Assembly (NCBI GenBank): GCA_026134025.1 | Contig: JAOQII010000016.1 | Location: forward strand, 1-38,086 | Reading direction: 5' to 3' | Length of the DNA: 38,086 nt | From: Candidatus Syntropharchaeum sp. | GTDB taxonomy: Archaea > Halobacteriota > Syntropharchaeia > Syntropharchaeales > Syntropharchaeaceae | Part shown: positions 7,932-16,163 of the stretch, one piece after another | How the letters are laid out: every line of letters starts with the position of its first letter | Numbering within the stretch: position 1 is the stretch's first letter | Position numbers and translations under genes: made by a program | The notes under the pieces: model-generated | Database searches by the model: none | What the model saw: the letters and a program-made list of their open reading frames with translations, nothing else | What the model was told of the DNA's origin: nothing

Positions 7932-8300
7932 ATGGCAAAGCCACTTGTTAACATCGATTTACCAGTAGAACTTGAGAACAAAGCGATGGAGCTTATAGAG
8001 ATTGCAAGAGACACAGGAAAGATCAAAAAAGGTGCAAATGAAGTGACAAAGGTTGTTGAGCGATCTACAGCCAAGTTTGTGATGGTGAGTGAGGACGCAG
8101 ATCCTGTTGAGATCATCGCGCACATCCCACTCTTATGTGATGAGAAGAATATCACCTGCATACCTGTGAAACACAAGAAAGAGCTTGGATCTGCCTGTGG
8201 TCTCCATGTTGGCACAACCGCGGTCGCGGTTTTGAATCCAGGGAAAGCGGAAGCGCTCCTCAAAGAAGTCGTCGATGCTGTAAACGAACTTAAAGGTTAG
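7932..8300 (+). CDS. rpl7ae: Ribosomal protein L7Ae
   Basis: Kink-turn-binding protein of the large ribosomal subunit, also part of archaeal box C/D and H/ACA RNPs and RNase P. The 122 residues show the L7Ae core: KKGANEVTKVVERSTAKFV near 36 and the C-terminal LGSACGLHVGTTAVAV. The start is the ATG at 7932, eight codons inside a longer open frame, because GGGAGGA lies just upstream and the protein then begins MAKPLV as in relatives. First gene of rpl7ae-rps28e-rpl24e-ndk, an arrangement common in euryarchaea; rps28e follows after 9 bases. Confidence 0.95.
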   Translation: MAKPLVNIDLPVELENKAMELIEIARDTGKIKKGANEVTKVVERSTAKFVMVSEDADPVEIIAHIPLLCDEKNITCIPVKHKKELGSACGLHVGTTAVAVLNPGKAEALLKEVVDAVNELKG

Positions 8301-8309
8301 GGATCAAAG

Positions 8310-8522
8310 ATGGCTGATGAAGATGGAATTCCAGCCGAGGTCGTGGAGATCATCGGAAGAACTGGCATGCACGGTGAAGCAACGCAGGTAAAGTGCCGTG
8401 TTCTTGAAGGGAATAATAAGGGACGAGTGATCACCAGAAACTGCCTTGGTCCAGTTAGAAAGGGCGACATCCTGCAGCTTCTTGAGACCGCAAGGGAAGC
8501 AAAGAAGCTGATGACCCGATGA
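8310..8522 (+). CDS. rps28e: Ribosomal protein S28e
   Basis: Small-subunit protein of archaea and eukaryotes. The 70-residue length and the blocks [38 protein letters not shown] and the terminal LETAREAK are diagnostic. It lies between rpl7ae (9 bases) and rpl24e (22 bases) in the usual order. Confidence 0.96.
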   Translation: MADEDGIPAEVVEIIGRTGMHGEATQVKCRVLEGNNKGRVITRNCLGPVRKGDILQLLETAREAKKLMTR

Positions 8523-8544
8523 GATTTTTAAGGGGGATTGAAGG

Positions 8545-8727
8545 ATGGAGATGAAGAAGTGCTCGTTCTGTGGCAAAGAGATAGAGCTTGGAAAGGGCAC
8601 GATCTTTGTGAAGGTTGATGGCACAGTCATTAACTTCTGCTCGTCGAAATGCAGGAATAATATCAAACTTGGGCGTATTCCACGACGGGTCAGGTGGACA
8701 GAGGCATGGCAGGAGAAGAAAAGGTGA
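8545..8727 (+). CDS. rpl24e: Ribosomal protein L24e
   Basis: Zinc-ribbon protein of the large subunit, 60 residues. The four metal-binding cysteines are visible as CSFCG near residue 6 and CSSKC near residue 32. It ends with the basic stretch RIPRRVRWTEAWQEKKR. An internal ATG two codons later is an equally possible start. Its stop is four bases before the GTG start of ndk. Confidence 0.95.
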   Translation: MEMKKCSFCGKEIELGKGTIFVKVDGTVINFCSSKCRNNIKLGRIPRRVRWTEAWQEKKR

Positions 8728-8731
8728 TTTT

Positions 8732-9190
8732 GTGGCACTGGAGCAAACCTTTATTATGATAAAGCCGGATGGAGTTCAAAGAAGCCTGATTGGAGAGATT
8801 ATCTCGCGATTTGAGTGTAAAGGCTTGAAGTTCATCGGCATGAAACTGATCGAGATCGATGAAGCGACTGCCAGGAAACATTATGAAGAACATCTCGGAA
8901 AACCGTTCTATGAAGGACTTGTTCAATATATCACATCGGGTCCGGTTCTTGTCGGCGTTCTGGAAGGAGATGAGGCGATTTCAGTCGTTCGAACGATTGT
9001 TGGTGCGACCGATCCAAAGGAGGCGACACCTGGGACGATAAGAGGCGATCTCGGGATGCAGATCGGGAGAAATGTGATTCACGCATCTGATGCACCTGTC
9101 TCGGCAGCGCGTGAGATCGATATTTACTTCGATGGAGATGAGCTTCTCACATACAGAAGGATCGATGAAGCGTGGCTCTATGAGGAGTGA
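8732..9190 (+). CDS. ndk: Nucleoside diphosphate kinase
   Basis: Transfers the gamma-phosphate between NTPs and NDPs through a phosphohistidine. The protein is 152 residues from a GTG start at 8732. An upstream extension in the same frame runs through rpl24e and was rejected because the family begins at about ALEQTFIMIKPDGVQR. Active His117 lies in NVIHASDAP; RGDLGMQIGRN precedes it and the terminal DEAWLYE is typical. Four bases after rpl24e and four before the next ATG, so within the ribosomal operon. Confidence 0.96.
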   Translation: MALEQTFIMIKPDGVQRSLIGEIISRFECKGLKFIGMKLIEIDEATARKHYEEHLGKPFYEGLVQYITSGPVLVGVLEGDEAISVVRTIVGATDPKEATPGTIRGDLGMQIGRNVIHASDAPVSAAREIDIYFDGDELLTYRRIDEAWLYEE

Positions 9191-9194
9191 GTAT

Positions 9195-9623
9195 ATGGAA
9201 AAAGAGATTGAGACTCGAGTTGTTATGATCTCACCAGACTCCACCGTGACGCCAGAGCGCGTGAGAATACTCGCCTCTGAACTGGATCTTGATATTACGA
9301 TCAAAGAAACCTGTTTTGGTGCGCTGATTGAAGGTGCAAAGGACGAGGTACGAGAGGCGATCGATGCTATAAGAAAGCTCGATGAAAACGGTATATTTAC
9401 GAAAGTCCGGGGTTTTCCGATCGGAGATCCAAGGGTCTGCAGGGCTACCCGAAGCGGGGGTCCAAGACCTGGTTTTCATCAGCTCGAGGCGGAATACAGG
9501 TTACTTCCGATAATTCGTAAGGCGCTCGATGCACAGAGCGATGATAAGGGCAGCATCCAGTGGAGAAGAGAGGCAAAACTTTCAGCAAAGCGTTTGAGTG
9601 AGATTATAGCATCATCTAATTGA
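9195..9623 (+). CDS. Probable methanogenesis marker protein 6
   Basis: A 142-residue soluble protein that I recognise as the family called methanogenesis marker 6, restricted to organisms with methyl-CoM reductase; its biochemical role is not established. Recognition rests on ETCFGALIEG near residue 37, FTKVRGFPIGDPRVCRATR near 68-86 and GGPRPGFHQLEAEYRLLP near 88-105, with conserved Cys in the first two. The start is the ATG at 9195 four bases after ndk; longer in-frame versions overlap ndk. It occupies the place after ndk where many euryarchaea carry infB. Confidence 0.72.
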   Translation: MEKEIETRVVMISPDSTVTPERVRILASELDLDITIKETCFGALIEGAKDEVREAIDAIRKLDENGIFTKVRGFPIGDPRVCRATRSGGPRPGFHQLEAEYRLLPIIRKALDAQSDDKGSIQWRREAKLSAKRLSEIIASSN

Positions 9624-9632
9624 GGGTGGGAC

Positions 9633-10085
9633 TTGAAGGTCGCACTGGGCGGGACGTTTAACCCGCTCCACGATGGGCATAAGGCGCTCTTGAGAAAGGT
9701 TGTTGAACTTAGCAAAGCGGATGAAATCGTAATCGGACTCACGTCAGATGACATGGCACGTGAGCGCTACAGAACAGTTCTCTCATATACAGTGCGGGCG
9801 GAAAATATCAAACAATACATGAAGCGAGAGTACGGAGTCGATGTTCGTATCATAGAGCTTTTTGATAGATTTGGGATCACACTCGATGAGGAAATCGACT
9901 CTATCGTGGTCTCACCTGAGACTGTGGTTGTTGCAGATGAGATAAATGAGCTTCGTAAAGATAGGGGATGTAAAGCAATGGAAGTTATCGTAGTCGATCA
10001 CGTGCTGGCTGAAGATGGTGGTATCATCTCATCGACACGGATAAAGAAAGGGGAGATTGACAAACACGGGAGACTCCTTGAATGA
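9633..10085 (+). CDS. coaD: Phosphopantetheine adenylyltransferase, archaeal type
   Basis: Coenzyme A synthesis: 4'-phosphopantetheine plus ATP gives dephospho-CoA. The 150-residue nucleotidyltransferase has the opening GGTFNPLHDGHKALL, which contains the HxGH motif (HDGH), and the second motif ISSTRI near 133. This is the archaeal family, unrelated in detail to bacterial CoaD. Start is TTG at 9633, chosen because GAGGGTGGG precedes it and it yields the family N-terminus MKVALGGTF. It follows the previous gene by 9 bases and overlaps dys by four (ATGA). Confidence 0.9.
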   Translation: MKVALGGTFNPLHDGHKALLRKVVELSKADEIVIGLTSDDMARERYRTVLSYTVRAENIKQYMKREYGVDVRIIELFDRFGITLDEEIDSIVVSPETVVVADEINELRKDRGCKAMEVIVVDHVLAEDGGIISSTRIKKGEIDKHGRLLE

Positions 10086-11026
10086 GGGAGGAGATCGTTG
10101 ATCCGATGAAGATTCGATCAAGCATGCAGATCGATGAGATTGTCCATGAGTTTAGCGGTGCAGGTGTTTTTAATGCTGGAAGGCTCGCTTACGCGGTTAC
10201 GATCTTTGATGAGATGATAAGATGTGATGCTCGTAAGTTTTTAGGGATTGCTGGTGCCCTTGTTCCAGCAGGGCTCGGCGTCCTGATCGCCGATATGATA
10301 AGAGAGGGGCTTGTTGATGTTCTTGTTACAACAGGCGCAAATCTTGTACATGACATCATAAACGCACTCTGTGAGGGACACATGAAAGGATCTGTTATTG
10401 CTGATGATCTGGAGCTTAAAGAGGCGGGAATTTCCCGTATTTATGATGTTTATTTAGGATCTCAGGCATTTGTTGAGTTTGAGACGTTTGTGCATGCGTT
10501 CTTTGATACGCTCGATGATGGTATCTATCCTGTATCCAGGCTTCTAAAGATCATGGGTGAGTATATATCAGGTGGTAGCAACTCAATCCTGAAGGCTGCT
10601 TATGAGTGCGATGTCCCCGTATTCACTCCTGCATTTTCTGACTCGATGCTGGGACTTCATTCATGGATATGCACGCAGGATAGAGATATTTTAATCGATG
10701 AAATCGCAGATATAGGAAATATCGTCGCACTCACAGCAGATGAGGGTCCACACGGTGCAGTGATGCTTGGTGGTGGTGTCCCGAAGAACTTCATCCTTCA
10801 GTCGATGCTCATCTCACCATCCGAAGGTTTTGATTATGGGATTCAGATCACGATGGATCGAGTTGAGACCGGTGGTTTATCTGGTGCAACGCTTGAGGAA
10901 GCGAAGTCATGGGCGAAGATGAGAGAGGATGCAAAGACGGTTACGGTTTATTCAGATGTAACAATCGCGCTTCCGATGATCGTTGCTGCGGTTTATTCGA
11001 TGCGAGAAAGAGCCATCAATGGATAA
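10082..11026 (+). CDS. dys: Deoxyhypusine synthase
   Basis: Transfers the aminobutyl group of spermidine to a lysine of translation factor aIF5A. The 314 residues contain the catalytic Lys235 in LGGGVPKNFILQ, and the NAD-binding segments LVTTGANLVHDI near 81 and FTPAFSDSMLG near 181. Last gene of the rpl7ae operon, coupled to coaD by an ATGA overlap. Its 3' end overlaps the convergent mptD gene by 34 bases. aIF5A itself is not in the window. Confidence 0.94.
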   Translation: MREEIVDPMKIRSSMQIDEIVHEFSGAGVFNAGRLAYAVTIFDEMIRCDARKFLGIAGALVPAGLGVLIADMIREGLVDVLVTTGANLVHDIINALCEGHMKGSVIADDLELKEAGISRIYDVYLGSQAFVEFETFVHAFFDTLDDGIYPVSRLLKIMGEYISGGSNSILKAAYECDVPVFTPAFSDSMLGLHSWICTQDRDILIDEIADIGNIVALTADEGPHGAVMLGGGVPKNFILQSMLISPSEGFDYGIQITMDRVETGGLSGATLEEAKSWAKMREDAKTVTVYSDVTIALPMIVAAVYSMRERAING

Positions 11027-11340
11027 CCATCAACCACCTCGATCCCTGCATGAACAGCGGTATTTCCAACTTTCACCGTGAGATCGACCTCGAGCATAAG
11101 CCCTGTAAGCTCCGTGTAACCGAAACGGTTTAAGTTCTCCTCGATGAGATCGCTATCAATCTTCACCGAAATCGACTCAACATACGGTTGGTTCTTGATG
11201 CTCTCCTCTATCGCATACTCAAGTGAATCTACGCTCTCAGGACTTACAGGAGAACCTGTAAACTGGTGATATAAAGCTCCGAGCTTGATCCCTGCTTCAA
11301 AGATCGCTTTTTCCCGTGATTTTATCTCGGCATCATTCAT
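10993..11340 (-). CDS. mptD: Archaeal dihydroneopterin aldolase
   Basis: MptD makes 6-hydroxymethyl-7,8-dihydropterin in the tetrahydromethanopterin (and folate-like) pathway. The 115 residues match the small archaeal-only family, recognised by REKAIFEAGIKLGALYHQF near residue 9, EYAIEESIKNQPYVESI near 41 and YTELTGLMLEVDLTV near 75. The ATG at 11340 follows AGAGGTG by about 8 bases. Last gene of the long minus operon that starts at 17283, 21 bases after the methyltransferase. Its 3' end overlaps dys in convergent orientation by 34 bases. Confidence 0.78.
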   Translation of the reverse strand: MNDAEIKSREKAIFEAGIKLGALYHQFTGSPVSPESVDSLEYAIEESIKNQPYVESISVKIDSDLIEENLNRFGYTELTGLMLEVDLTVKVGNTAVHAGIEVVDGYPLMALSRIE

Positions 11341-11361
11341 CCATTGTTCACCTCTTCTTTA

Positions 11362-12003
11362 TCATTTTATTGCTCTGATAACGACGAATGATCCTTCGCC
11401 ATAACCCACCCTTATCGGCTCAATATCTCTTATCTCAGCCAGATTATGGAAAAGTGTCTGGGTGAAATTGAAGTGCTTGAACCCCACCTTTTTTAAGTTA
11501 GAGACAACCTCGTCCACCGTATAGAAAGTGGCTATCTGGTAAAAGAGACTCTCATTCTTATGCTGCTGATATAATCTTCCAATAGGACTTTCCCTCTCGA
11601 TAAATCCAATTATCAAAATCCCGCCAGGTTTCAATACCCGATATGCTTCCTGAAATGATGCCGCTATATCATCCACAAAGCAGAGGGTAGTTATCATCAA
11701 CGCAAAGTCGAGCTGTGAATCGCCAAAAGGAAGACTTTCAGCTATACCAGCAATGACCTCAATACCTCTTTTTTGAGCGATCTCTCTCATCGTTTTTGAT
11801 GGATCGATTCCAATTTTTATGCCCAGTGGCGCAGCAAACCGACCACTTCCTACACCAATCTCAATACCATTGTTGCTCTTCTCTGGCATCTGCTCCCTTA
11901 TTGCCTGAAGTTCTGATTTAAAAGCAAATGTGTTCCTCTCAAACCAATCTTCGTACCGAGATGCGTTCTCGTCAAAAGGCTTTGTTTTTACCATCCTACT
12001 CAA
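11362..12003 (-). CDS. Class I SAM-dependent methyltransferase
   Basis: 213 residues with the Rossmann methyltransferase order: motif I IEIGVGSGRFAAPLG near 47, the acidic end of strand 2 (GIDPSK), and the post-motif III stretch AYRVLKPGGILIIGF near 125-139, as in UbiE/COQ5-like enzymes. No substrate can be named. It overlaps glmS by 8 bases, so the two are cotranscribed; mptD follows. The company of amino-sugar and pterin genes does not settle its role. Confidence 0.8.
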   Translation of the reverse strand: MSRMVKTKPFDENASRYEDWFERNTFAFKSELQAIREQMPEKSNNGIEIGVGSGRFAAPLGIKIGIDPSKTMREIAQKRGIEVIAGIAESLPFGDSQLDFALMITTLCFVDDIAASFQEAYRVLKPGGILIIGFIERESPIGRLYQQHKNESLFYQIATFYTVDEVVSNLKKVGFKHFNFTQTLFHNLAEIRDIEPIRVGYGEGSFVVIRAIK

Positions 12004-13771
12004 CCGTCACACTCTTTGCAAGATTTCTTGGCTTATCAATCGCACATCCGATCCTCGCTGCCGTGTAGTAAGCAAGTAACTGCATGGCAACCGAGTACGT
12101 GAGGGGAGTGAAGATACTTTCAACCGTCGGTGTTGTTACGACGAGATCAACATACTTCTCCACCTCGGCATCATCCTCATCTGCGATTGCAACAACCAGC
12201 GAACCCCTTGCTTTGACCTCTTTTAAATTGTTGAGCATGATATCGTACGTCTTATCTTTAACAACACAGGCAACGACCGGTGTTTTTGCACCAAGTAAAG
12301 CAAACGGGCCGTGCTTCAGTTCACCTGCAGGATATCCTTCAGCATGGATATATGAGATCTCTTTCATCTTTAGCGCGCCCTCCAGAGCGGTTGGAAATCC
12401 TGTGCCCCTGCCGATGTAGATCATGTTATCATATCCTGCAAGGATGTTTCCCACACGCTGTATCTTCTCTGAATCATCGAGGATCCGCTGCACTTTCTCA
12501 GGTAGCATCCTGAATTCGGTAATAAACTTCTCCATCTCATCAGGAGCTGGCATGGAAAGCCTTGAAGCCAGAAGATATATCACGATGAGCTGGGCGATGA
12601 AGGTCTTTGTTGCAGCAACACCGATTTCAGGTCCTGCACGGGTAAAAATCACCTCGTCTGCGATCCTTGTGGCGCTACTTCCAAGCACATTTGTTATCAC
12701 AAGTACCCTCGCACCAAAGCTCCTGGCACCTCTTAAAGCCTCGAGCGTATCCGCAGTCTCGCCAGATTGGGTTATCCCGATGACGAGCGTTCTTTCCATG
12801 GGTGTGCGATGATAGTTGAACTCTGATGCATACTCAACCCTGACAGGGATGTTGGCCTCTTCCTCGATCAGGTACTTTCCAATCAAAGCTGCATGATAGG
12901 ATGTCCCGCATGCAAGAAAGATGATCTCAGATATACCGGCTGCAAAGCTCACATCAAGGTGGATGGTATCTGATACGTACTCAAGGAGCATATCTTCAAC
13001 TACACGTGGTATCTCATGGATCTCCTTGAGCATGAAGTGCTCATAGCCCCCCTTCTCTGCAGCATCAAGATCCCATGGGACAAGTTCGATCTTCCGCTCA
13101 ACACTCACTCCATCGTTTGTGATCTCATAGCCGCTATCTGTGATTGTAACGAGATCGCCATCTTCCAAGTACGCAACCCTGCTGGTATATTCAAGAACTG
13201 CTGTAACATCAGAGGCGAGAAAGTACTCACCATCACCGATTCCGAGAACGAGCGGGCTTTTGTACCTTGCCCCAACAAGCTTCCGTTCACCGATGCCTGT
13301 TGCAACAACTGCGTATGATCCTTTAAGTTCTTTTAGAGATCTCAGAAGTGCGTTTTCAAGATTCCCATCAAAATTCTTCTCGATTAAGTGTGCAATCACC
13401 TCTGTATCGGTTTCAGAGGCGAATATGTGACCCTCTTCACTGAGCTCTTCTCTCAAAAGAAGAAAGTTCTCGATGATGCCATTGTGTACCACTGCTATCT
13501 CACGCTTGCAATCAAGATGCGGGTGTGCGTTTGTATCAGAGGGCTTTCCATGGGTTGCCCATCTGGTATGTCCTATACCGATGGTACTATCACCAAGATC
13601 GAGCATCCCTGTATCACCGATGCTTCCGGTGCATTTGTGGACGTTAAGCACACCTCCATTGTTTACAGCAATCCCCCATGAATCATAACCCCTGTACTCC
13701 ATCCGTTTCAACCCTCGGGTAATCACCTCATCCGCGCGCCTGTAACCAAGATACCCGATGATACCACACAT
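11996..13771 (-). CDS. glmS: Glutamine-fructose-6-phosphate aminotransferase
   Basis: Makes glucosamine-6-phosphate from fructose-6-phosphate and glutamine. The 591 residues start directly with the N-terminal nucleophile (MCGIIGY; Cys2) of the class II glutaminase domain, residues 1 to about 215. Two SIS isomerase domains follow: ACGTSYHAALIGKYL near 290 and GRGTGFPTALEGALKMKE near 455. The C-terminus DKPRNLAKSVTVE is typical. It lies one base after the preceding nucleotidylyltransferase gene and feeds it: the product, after mutase action (no mutase here), is the GlmU substrate. Confidence 0.96.
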   Translation of the reverse strand: MCGIIGYLGYRRADEVITRGLKRMEYRGYDSWGIAVNNGGVLNVHKCTGSIGDTGMLDLGDSTIGIGHTRWATHGKPSDTNAHPHLDCKREIAVVHNGIIENFLLLREELSEEGHIFASETDTEVIAHLIEKNFDGNLENALLRSLKELKGSYAVVATGIGERKLVGARYKSPLVLGIGDGEYFLASDVTAVLEYTSRVAYLEDGDLVTITDSGYEITNDGVSVERKIELVPWDLDAAEKGGYEHFMLKEIHEIPRVVEDMLLEYVSDTIHLDVSFAAGISEIIFLACGTSYHAALIGKYLIEEEANIPVRVEYASEFNYHRTPMERTLVIGITQSGETADTLEALRGARSFGARVLVITNVLGSSATRIADEVIFTRAGPEIGVAATKTFIAQLIVIYLLASRLSMPAPDEMEKFITEFRMLPEKVQRILDDSEKIQRVGNILAGYDNMIYIGRGTGFPTALEGALKMKEISYIHAEGYPAGELKHGPFALLGAKTPVVACVVKDKTYDIMLNNLKEVKARGSLVVAIADEDDAEVEKYVDLVVTTPTVESIFTPLTYSVAMQLLAYYTAARIGCAIDKPRNLAKSVTVE

Positions 13772-13772
13772 A

Positions 13773-14942
13773 CTACAACACCCTTGAGTTTGAGGGGATC
13801 ACTCCTCTGATCGTGTTCATTGGTGCAATTGTCGAGTTGCTGCCGATTATGGTCCCTGGTTCTGCAAGCACATTCGCACCGATTGAACACCCCTCTCCAA
13901 TAAAGACCCCGGTCTCAAGGTTATGCCATTCATCCGCCACCTTGAGTTCAGCCGCTCCGCTTGGTGCTGTAACCCTCGCCCCAATTACACAGCCGCTACT
14001 AACAACAGAATTCTCGAGGTAAGTTCCAGCAGCGATGATGACACCTCCATCTACCACCGCATTTGAGATGTACGTGTGTGCACCGAGCTTCACATTATCG
14101 CCTATCGATGTGGATGGCATTATCACCGCATTGGGACCTATCTCGCACCCCTCTCCGATTATAACCGGTCCTTTGATGTACGTATTGCCCTTTATGAGCG
14201 TGTTTCTGCCGATCCTCACATTACCGATGATCGATGTATTATCCTCGATCCATCCAGCGATACTCTTTCCAGAAAAGAACATGGCGTGCTCGTTCACCTT
14301 TAAAACATCCCATGGATAGACGACATCCATCCAGACGCCCCTGTTCTCCACCGCCCTGATCTCATGCGTTTTAGCATACGAATTCAAAACCGCAACGAGA
14401 CTTGTCTCATTCCCGATTTCATCAAAGATCTCGGTTGTGAGTGCATAGATCCCTGTATTTGCAAGATGACTCCTTGCATCAAGTGGCTTTTCTACGATTG
14501 CTACAACCTTCCCAGCCTCCAGAATGACCGCACCATACTTTGAGACCTCCTTCACCCTTTGATATAGTAGCGTCCAGGGTTCTTCGATCGATTCAAGCGC
14601 CCTGAAATCGATGATGTTATCACCTGGTAGAACGATAAACGTATCGTCGACCATACTTTCTGCCTGTTTCAAAGCATGGGCTGTTCCAATCTGCTGTTTC
14701 TGTTCCGCATATCGTATATTAACGCCAGATTCTGAACCATCGCCGAAGTGATCGATTATCCTCTCCTTTTTATAGCCAACAACGATGACAATATCACGGA
14801 TGCCCACACCCTTCAATGCGTTCACTGCATACTCCAGGATCGGTATGTTTGCCACCTTTATCATGACCTTGGGCTTTGTTTCCGTGAAGGGCCGTAGCCG
14901 TTGACCTTCTCCTGCTGCAAGTATAACCGCCTCTCTGATCAT
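13773..14942 (-). CDS. GlmU-like bifunctional sugar-1-phosphate nucleotidylyltransferase/acetyltransferase (copy 1)
   Basis: 389 residues. The N-terminal nucleotidyltransferase domain (about 1-225) opens with ILAAGEGQRLRPFTETKPK, the GxGxRxxPxTxxxPK signature. The C-terminal half is a left-handed beta helix of hexapeptide repeats (IGEGCEIGPNAVI, IGDNVKLGAHTYI). Archaeal proteins of this design make UDP-GlcNAc from glucosamine-1-phosphate. The last coils (TAPSGAAELKV) lack the KKS/KN-type segment seen in copy 2, so acetyltransferase function or substrate may differ. Directly adjacent to copy 2 (stop then start with no gap) and one base before glmS. Confidence 0.88.
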   Translation of the reverse strand: MIREAVILAAGEGQRLRPFTETKPKVMIKVANIPILEYAVNALKGVGIRDIVIVVGYKKERIIDHFGDGSESGVNIRYAEQKQQIGTAHALKQAESMVDDTFIVLPGDNIIDFRALESIEEPWTLLYQRVKEVSKYGAVILEAGKVVAIVEKPLDARSHLANTGIYALTTEIFDEIGNETSLVAVLNSYAKTHEIRAVENRGVWMDVVYPWDVLKVNEHAMFFSGKSIAGWIEDNTSIIGNVRIGRNTLIKGNTYIKGPVIIGEGCEIGPNAVIMPSTSIGDNVKLGAHTYISNAVVDGGVIIAAGTYLENSVVSSGCVIGARVTAPSGAAELKVADEWHNLETGVFIGEGCSIGANVLAEPGTIIGSNSTIAPMNTIRGVIPSNSRVL

Positions 14943-16163
14943 CTAAAACACCTTCGTAAAAGGCTGGATGGTACCCTCCACCACTGCGCCAGGGGCTATG
15001 AGAACATAGTTTCCGATCATTGTACCTGTATTGATCGTGACGTTTATGCCGGTCTTTGTATTATCCCCGATTACCGCACCAAACTTCCTCCTTCTGGTTG
15101 ATATGATCCTATCCCCGACGGTTGCATGGACATCACCTCCATCATGCCTGAGGTTTGCGATCTTTGTCCCGGCCCCAAGATTGCAGTTCTCACCGATGAT
15201 CGAATCTCCCACATAGCTCAGGTGCGGCACCTTCGTCCCTGACATTATAATCGAGTTCTTTATCTCAACCCCTGCACCGATATGGCAGTCATCACCTATT
15301 GAAGTGTGAGGGCGTATGTAGCAGTTTGGTCCGATATCACAGTTCCTCCCAATCATAACAGGCCCCACGATATATGAGCCAGATCTTATGATGCTATTTT
15401 CAGAAAGAAAGATTTCACCCTGTATAACAGCCCCTTCCTCAATCTCACCCTGTATATCAGAGCCTGCAAGTAGATCGTTCAGTAATGCCTTGTTTGCATC
15501 AAGCAGATCCCAGGGATAGCCCATATCTATCCATCTTCCTATATTCATGGCTTTAAACTCAATCCCGCTATCAAGTGCCATCTGTATCGAGTCGGTTATC
15601 TCATACTCACCCCTTCTTGAGATCGGCGTAGCCTCGATGAACTCAAATATCTCTTCGTTGAAGCAGTAAACCCCTGCGTTTATCAGGTTTGTCGGTGGAT
15701 TTTCTGGCTTTTCAAGAATTCCTGCCACCTTTCCATCCACGATCTCAACAACCCCAAAATCTGCTGGGTTCTCAACCTCCTTGACACCCAGAACCATCTC
15801 CTTTTCCTGCATTATCCGCTCAATATCGCTCTTTTCAAGAATTGCATCTCCATTTATCACAAGAAATCTATCCTGAAGGAGATGTGCAGCTGATCTGAGT
15901 GCATCGGCGGTTCCAAGTTGTTTTCGCTGCGAGACGTACTTTATCTCGATACCCCACTTATCCCCATTACCAAAGTGTGCTCTGATCGTATCATCACGAT
16001 AGCCGACAACGAGAACAACAGTACTCACCCCGGCTTTCCTGAGTTCGACGATAAGATGCTCTAAGGTAGGTCTGTTTGCAACAGATAGCATCACCTTTGG
16101 ACGGGTGTACGTCAGCGGATGCATCCGTTTACCCTCCCCGGCTGCAAGTATAACTGCCTCCAT
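14943..16163 (-). CDS. GlmU-like bifunctional sugar-1-phosphate nucleotidylyltransferase/acetyltransferase (copy 2)
   Basis: 406 residues, same architecture as its neighbour. It has the nucleotidyltransferase signature LAAGEGKRMHPLTYTRPK at the N-terminus, VINGDAIL near 100, and a hexapeptide beta helix from about 240 (IGRNCDIGPNCYI, IGDDCHIGAGVEI). The end resembles the acetyl-CoA site of GlmU (GAGTKIANLRHDG, RRRKFGAVIGDNTKTGINV), so this copy is the better candidate for a full UDP-GlcNAc pyrophosphorylase plus GlcN-1-P acetyltransferase. Its ATG overlaps the stop of the dehydrogenase gene by one base (TGATG). Confidence 0.9.
   Translation of the reverse strand: MEAVILAAGEGKRMHPLTYTRPKVMLSVANRPTLEHLIVELRKAGVSTVVLVVGYRDDTIRAHFGNGDKWGIEIKYVSQRKQLGTADALRSAAHLLQDRFLVINGDAILEKSDIERIMQEKEMVLGVKEVENPADFGVVEIVDGKVAGILEKPENPPTNLINAGVYCFNEEIFEFIEATPISRRGEYEITDSIQMALDSGIEFKAMNIGRWIDMGYPWDLLDANKALLNDLLAGSDIQGEIEEGAVIQGEIFLSENSIIRSGSYIVGPVMIGRNCDIGPNCYIRPHTSIGDDCHIGAGVEIKNSIIMSGTKVPHLSYVGDSIIGENCNLGAGTKIANLRHDGGDVHATVGDRIISTRRRKFGAVIGDNTKTGINVTINTGTMIGNYVLIAPGAVVEGTIQPFTKVF

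Noticed and set aside
8615-8731. Longer ndk with an N-terminal extension
   Set aside because: The extension is the rpl24e gene read in another frame; NDK proteins start near the GTG at 8732.
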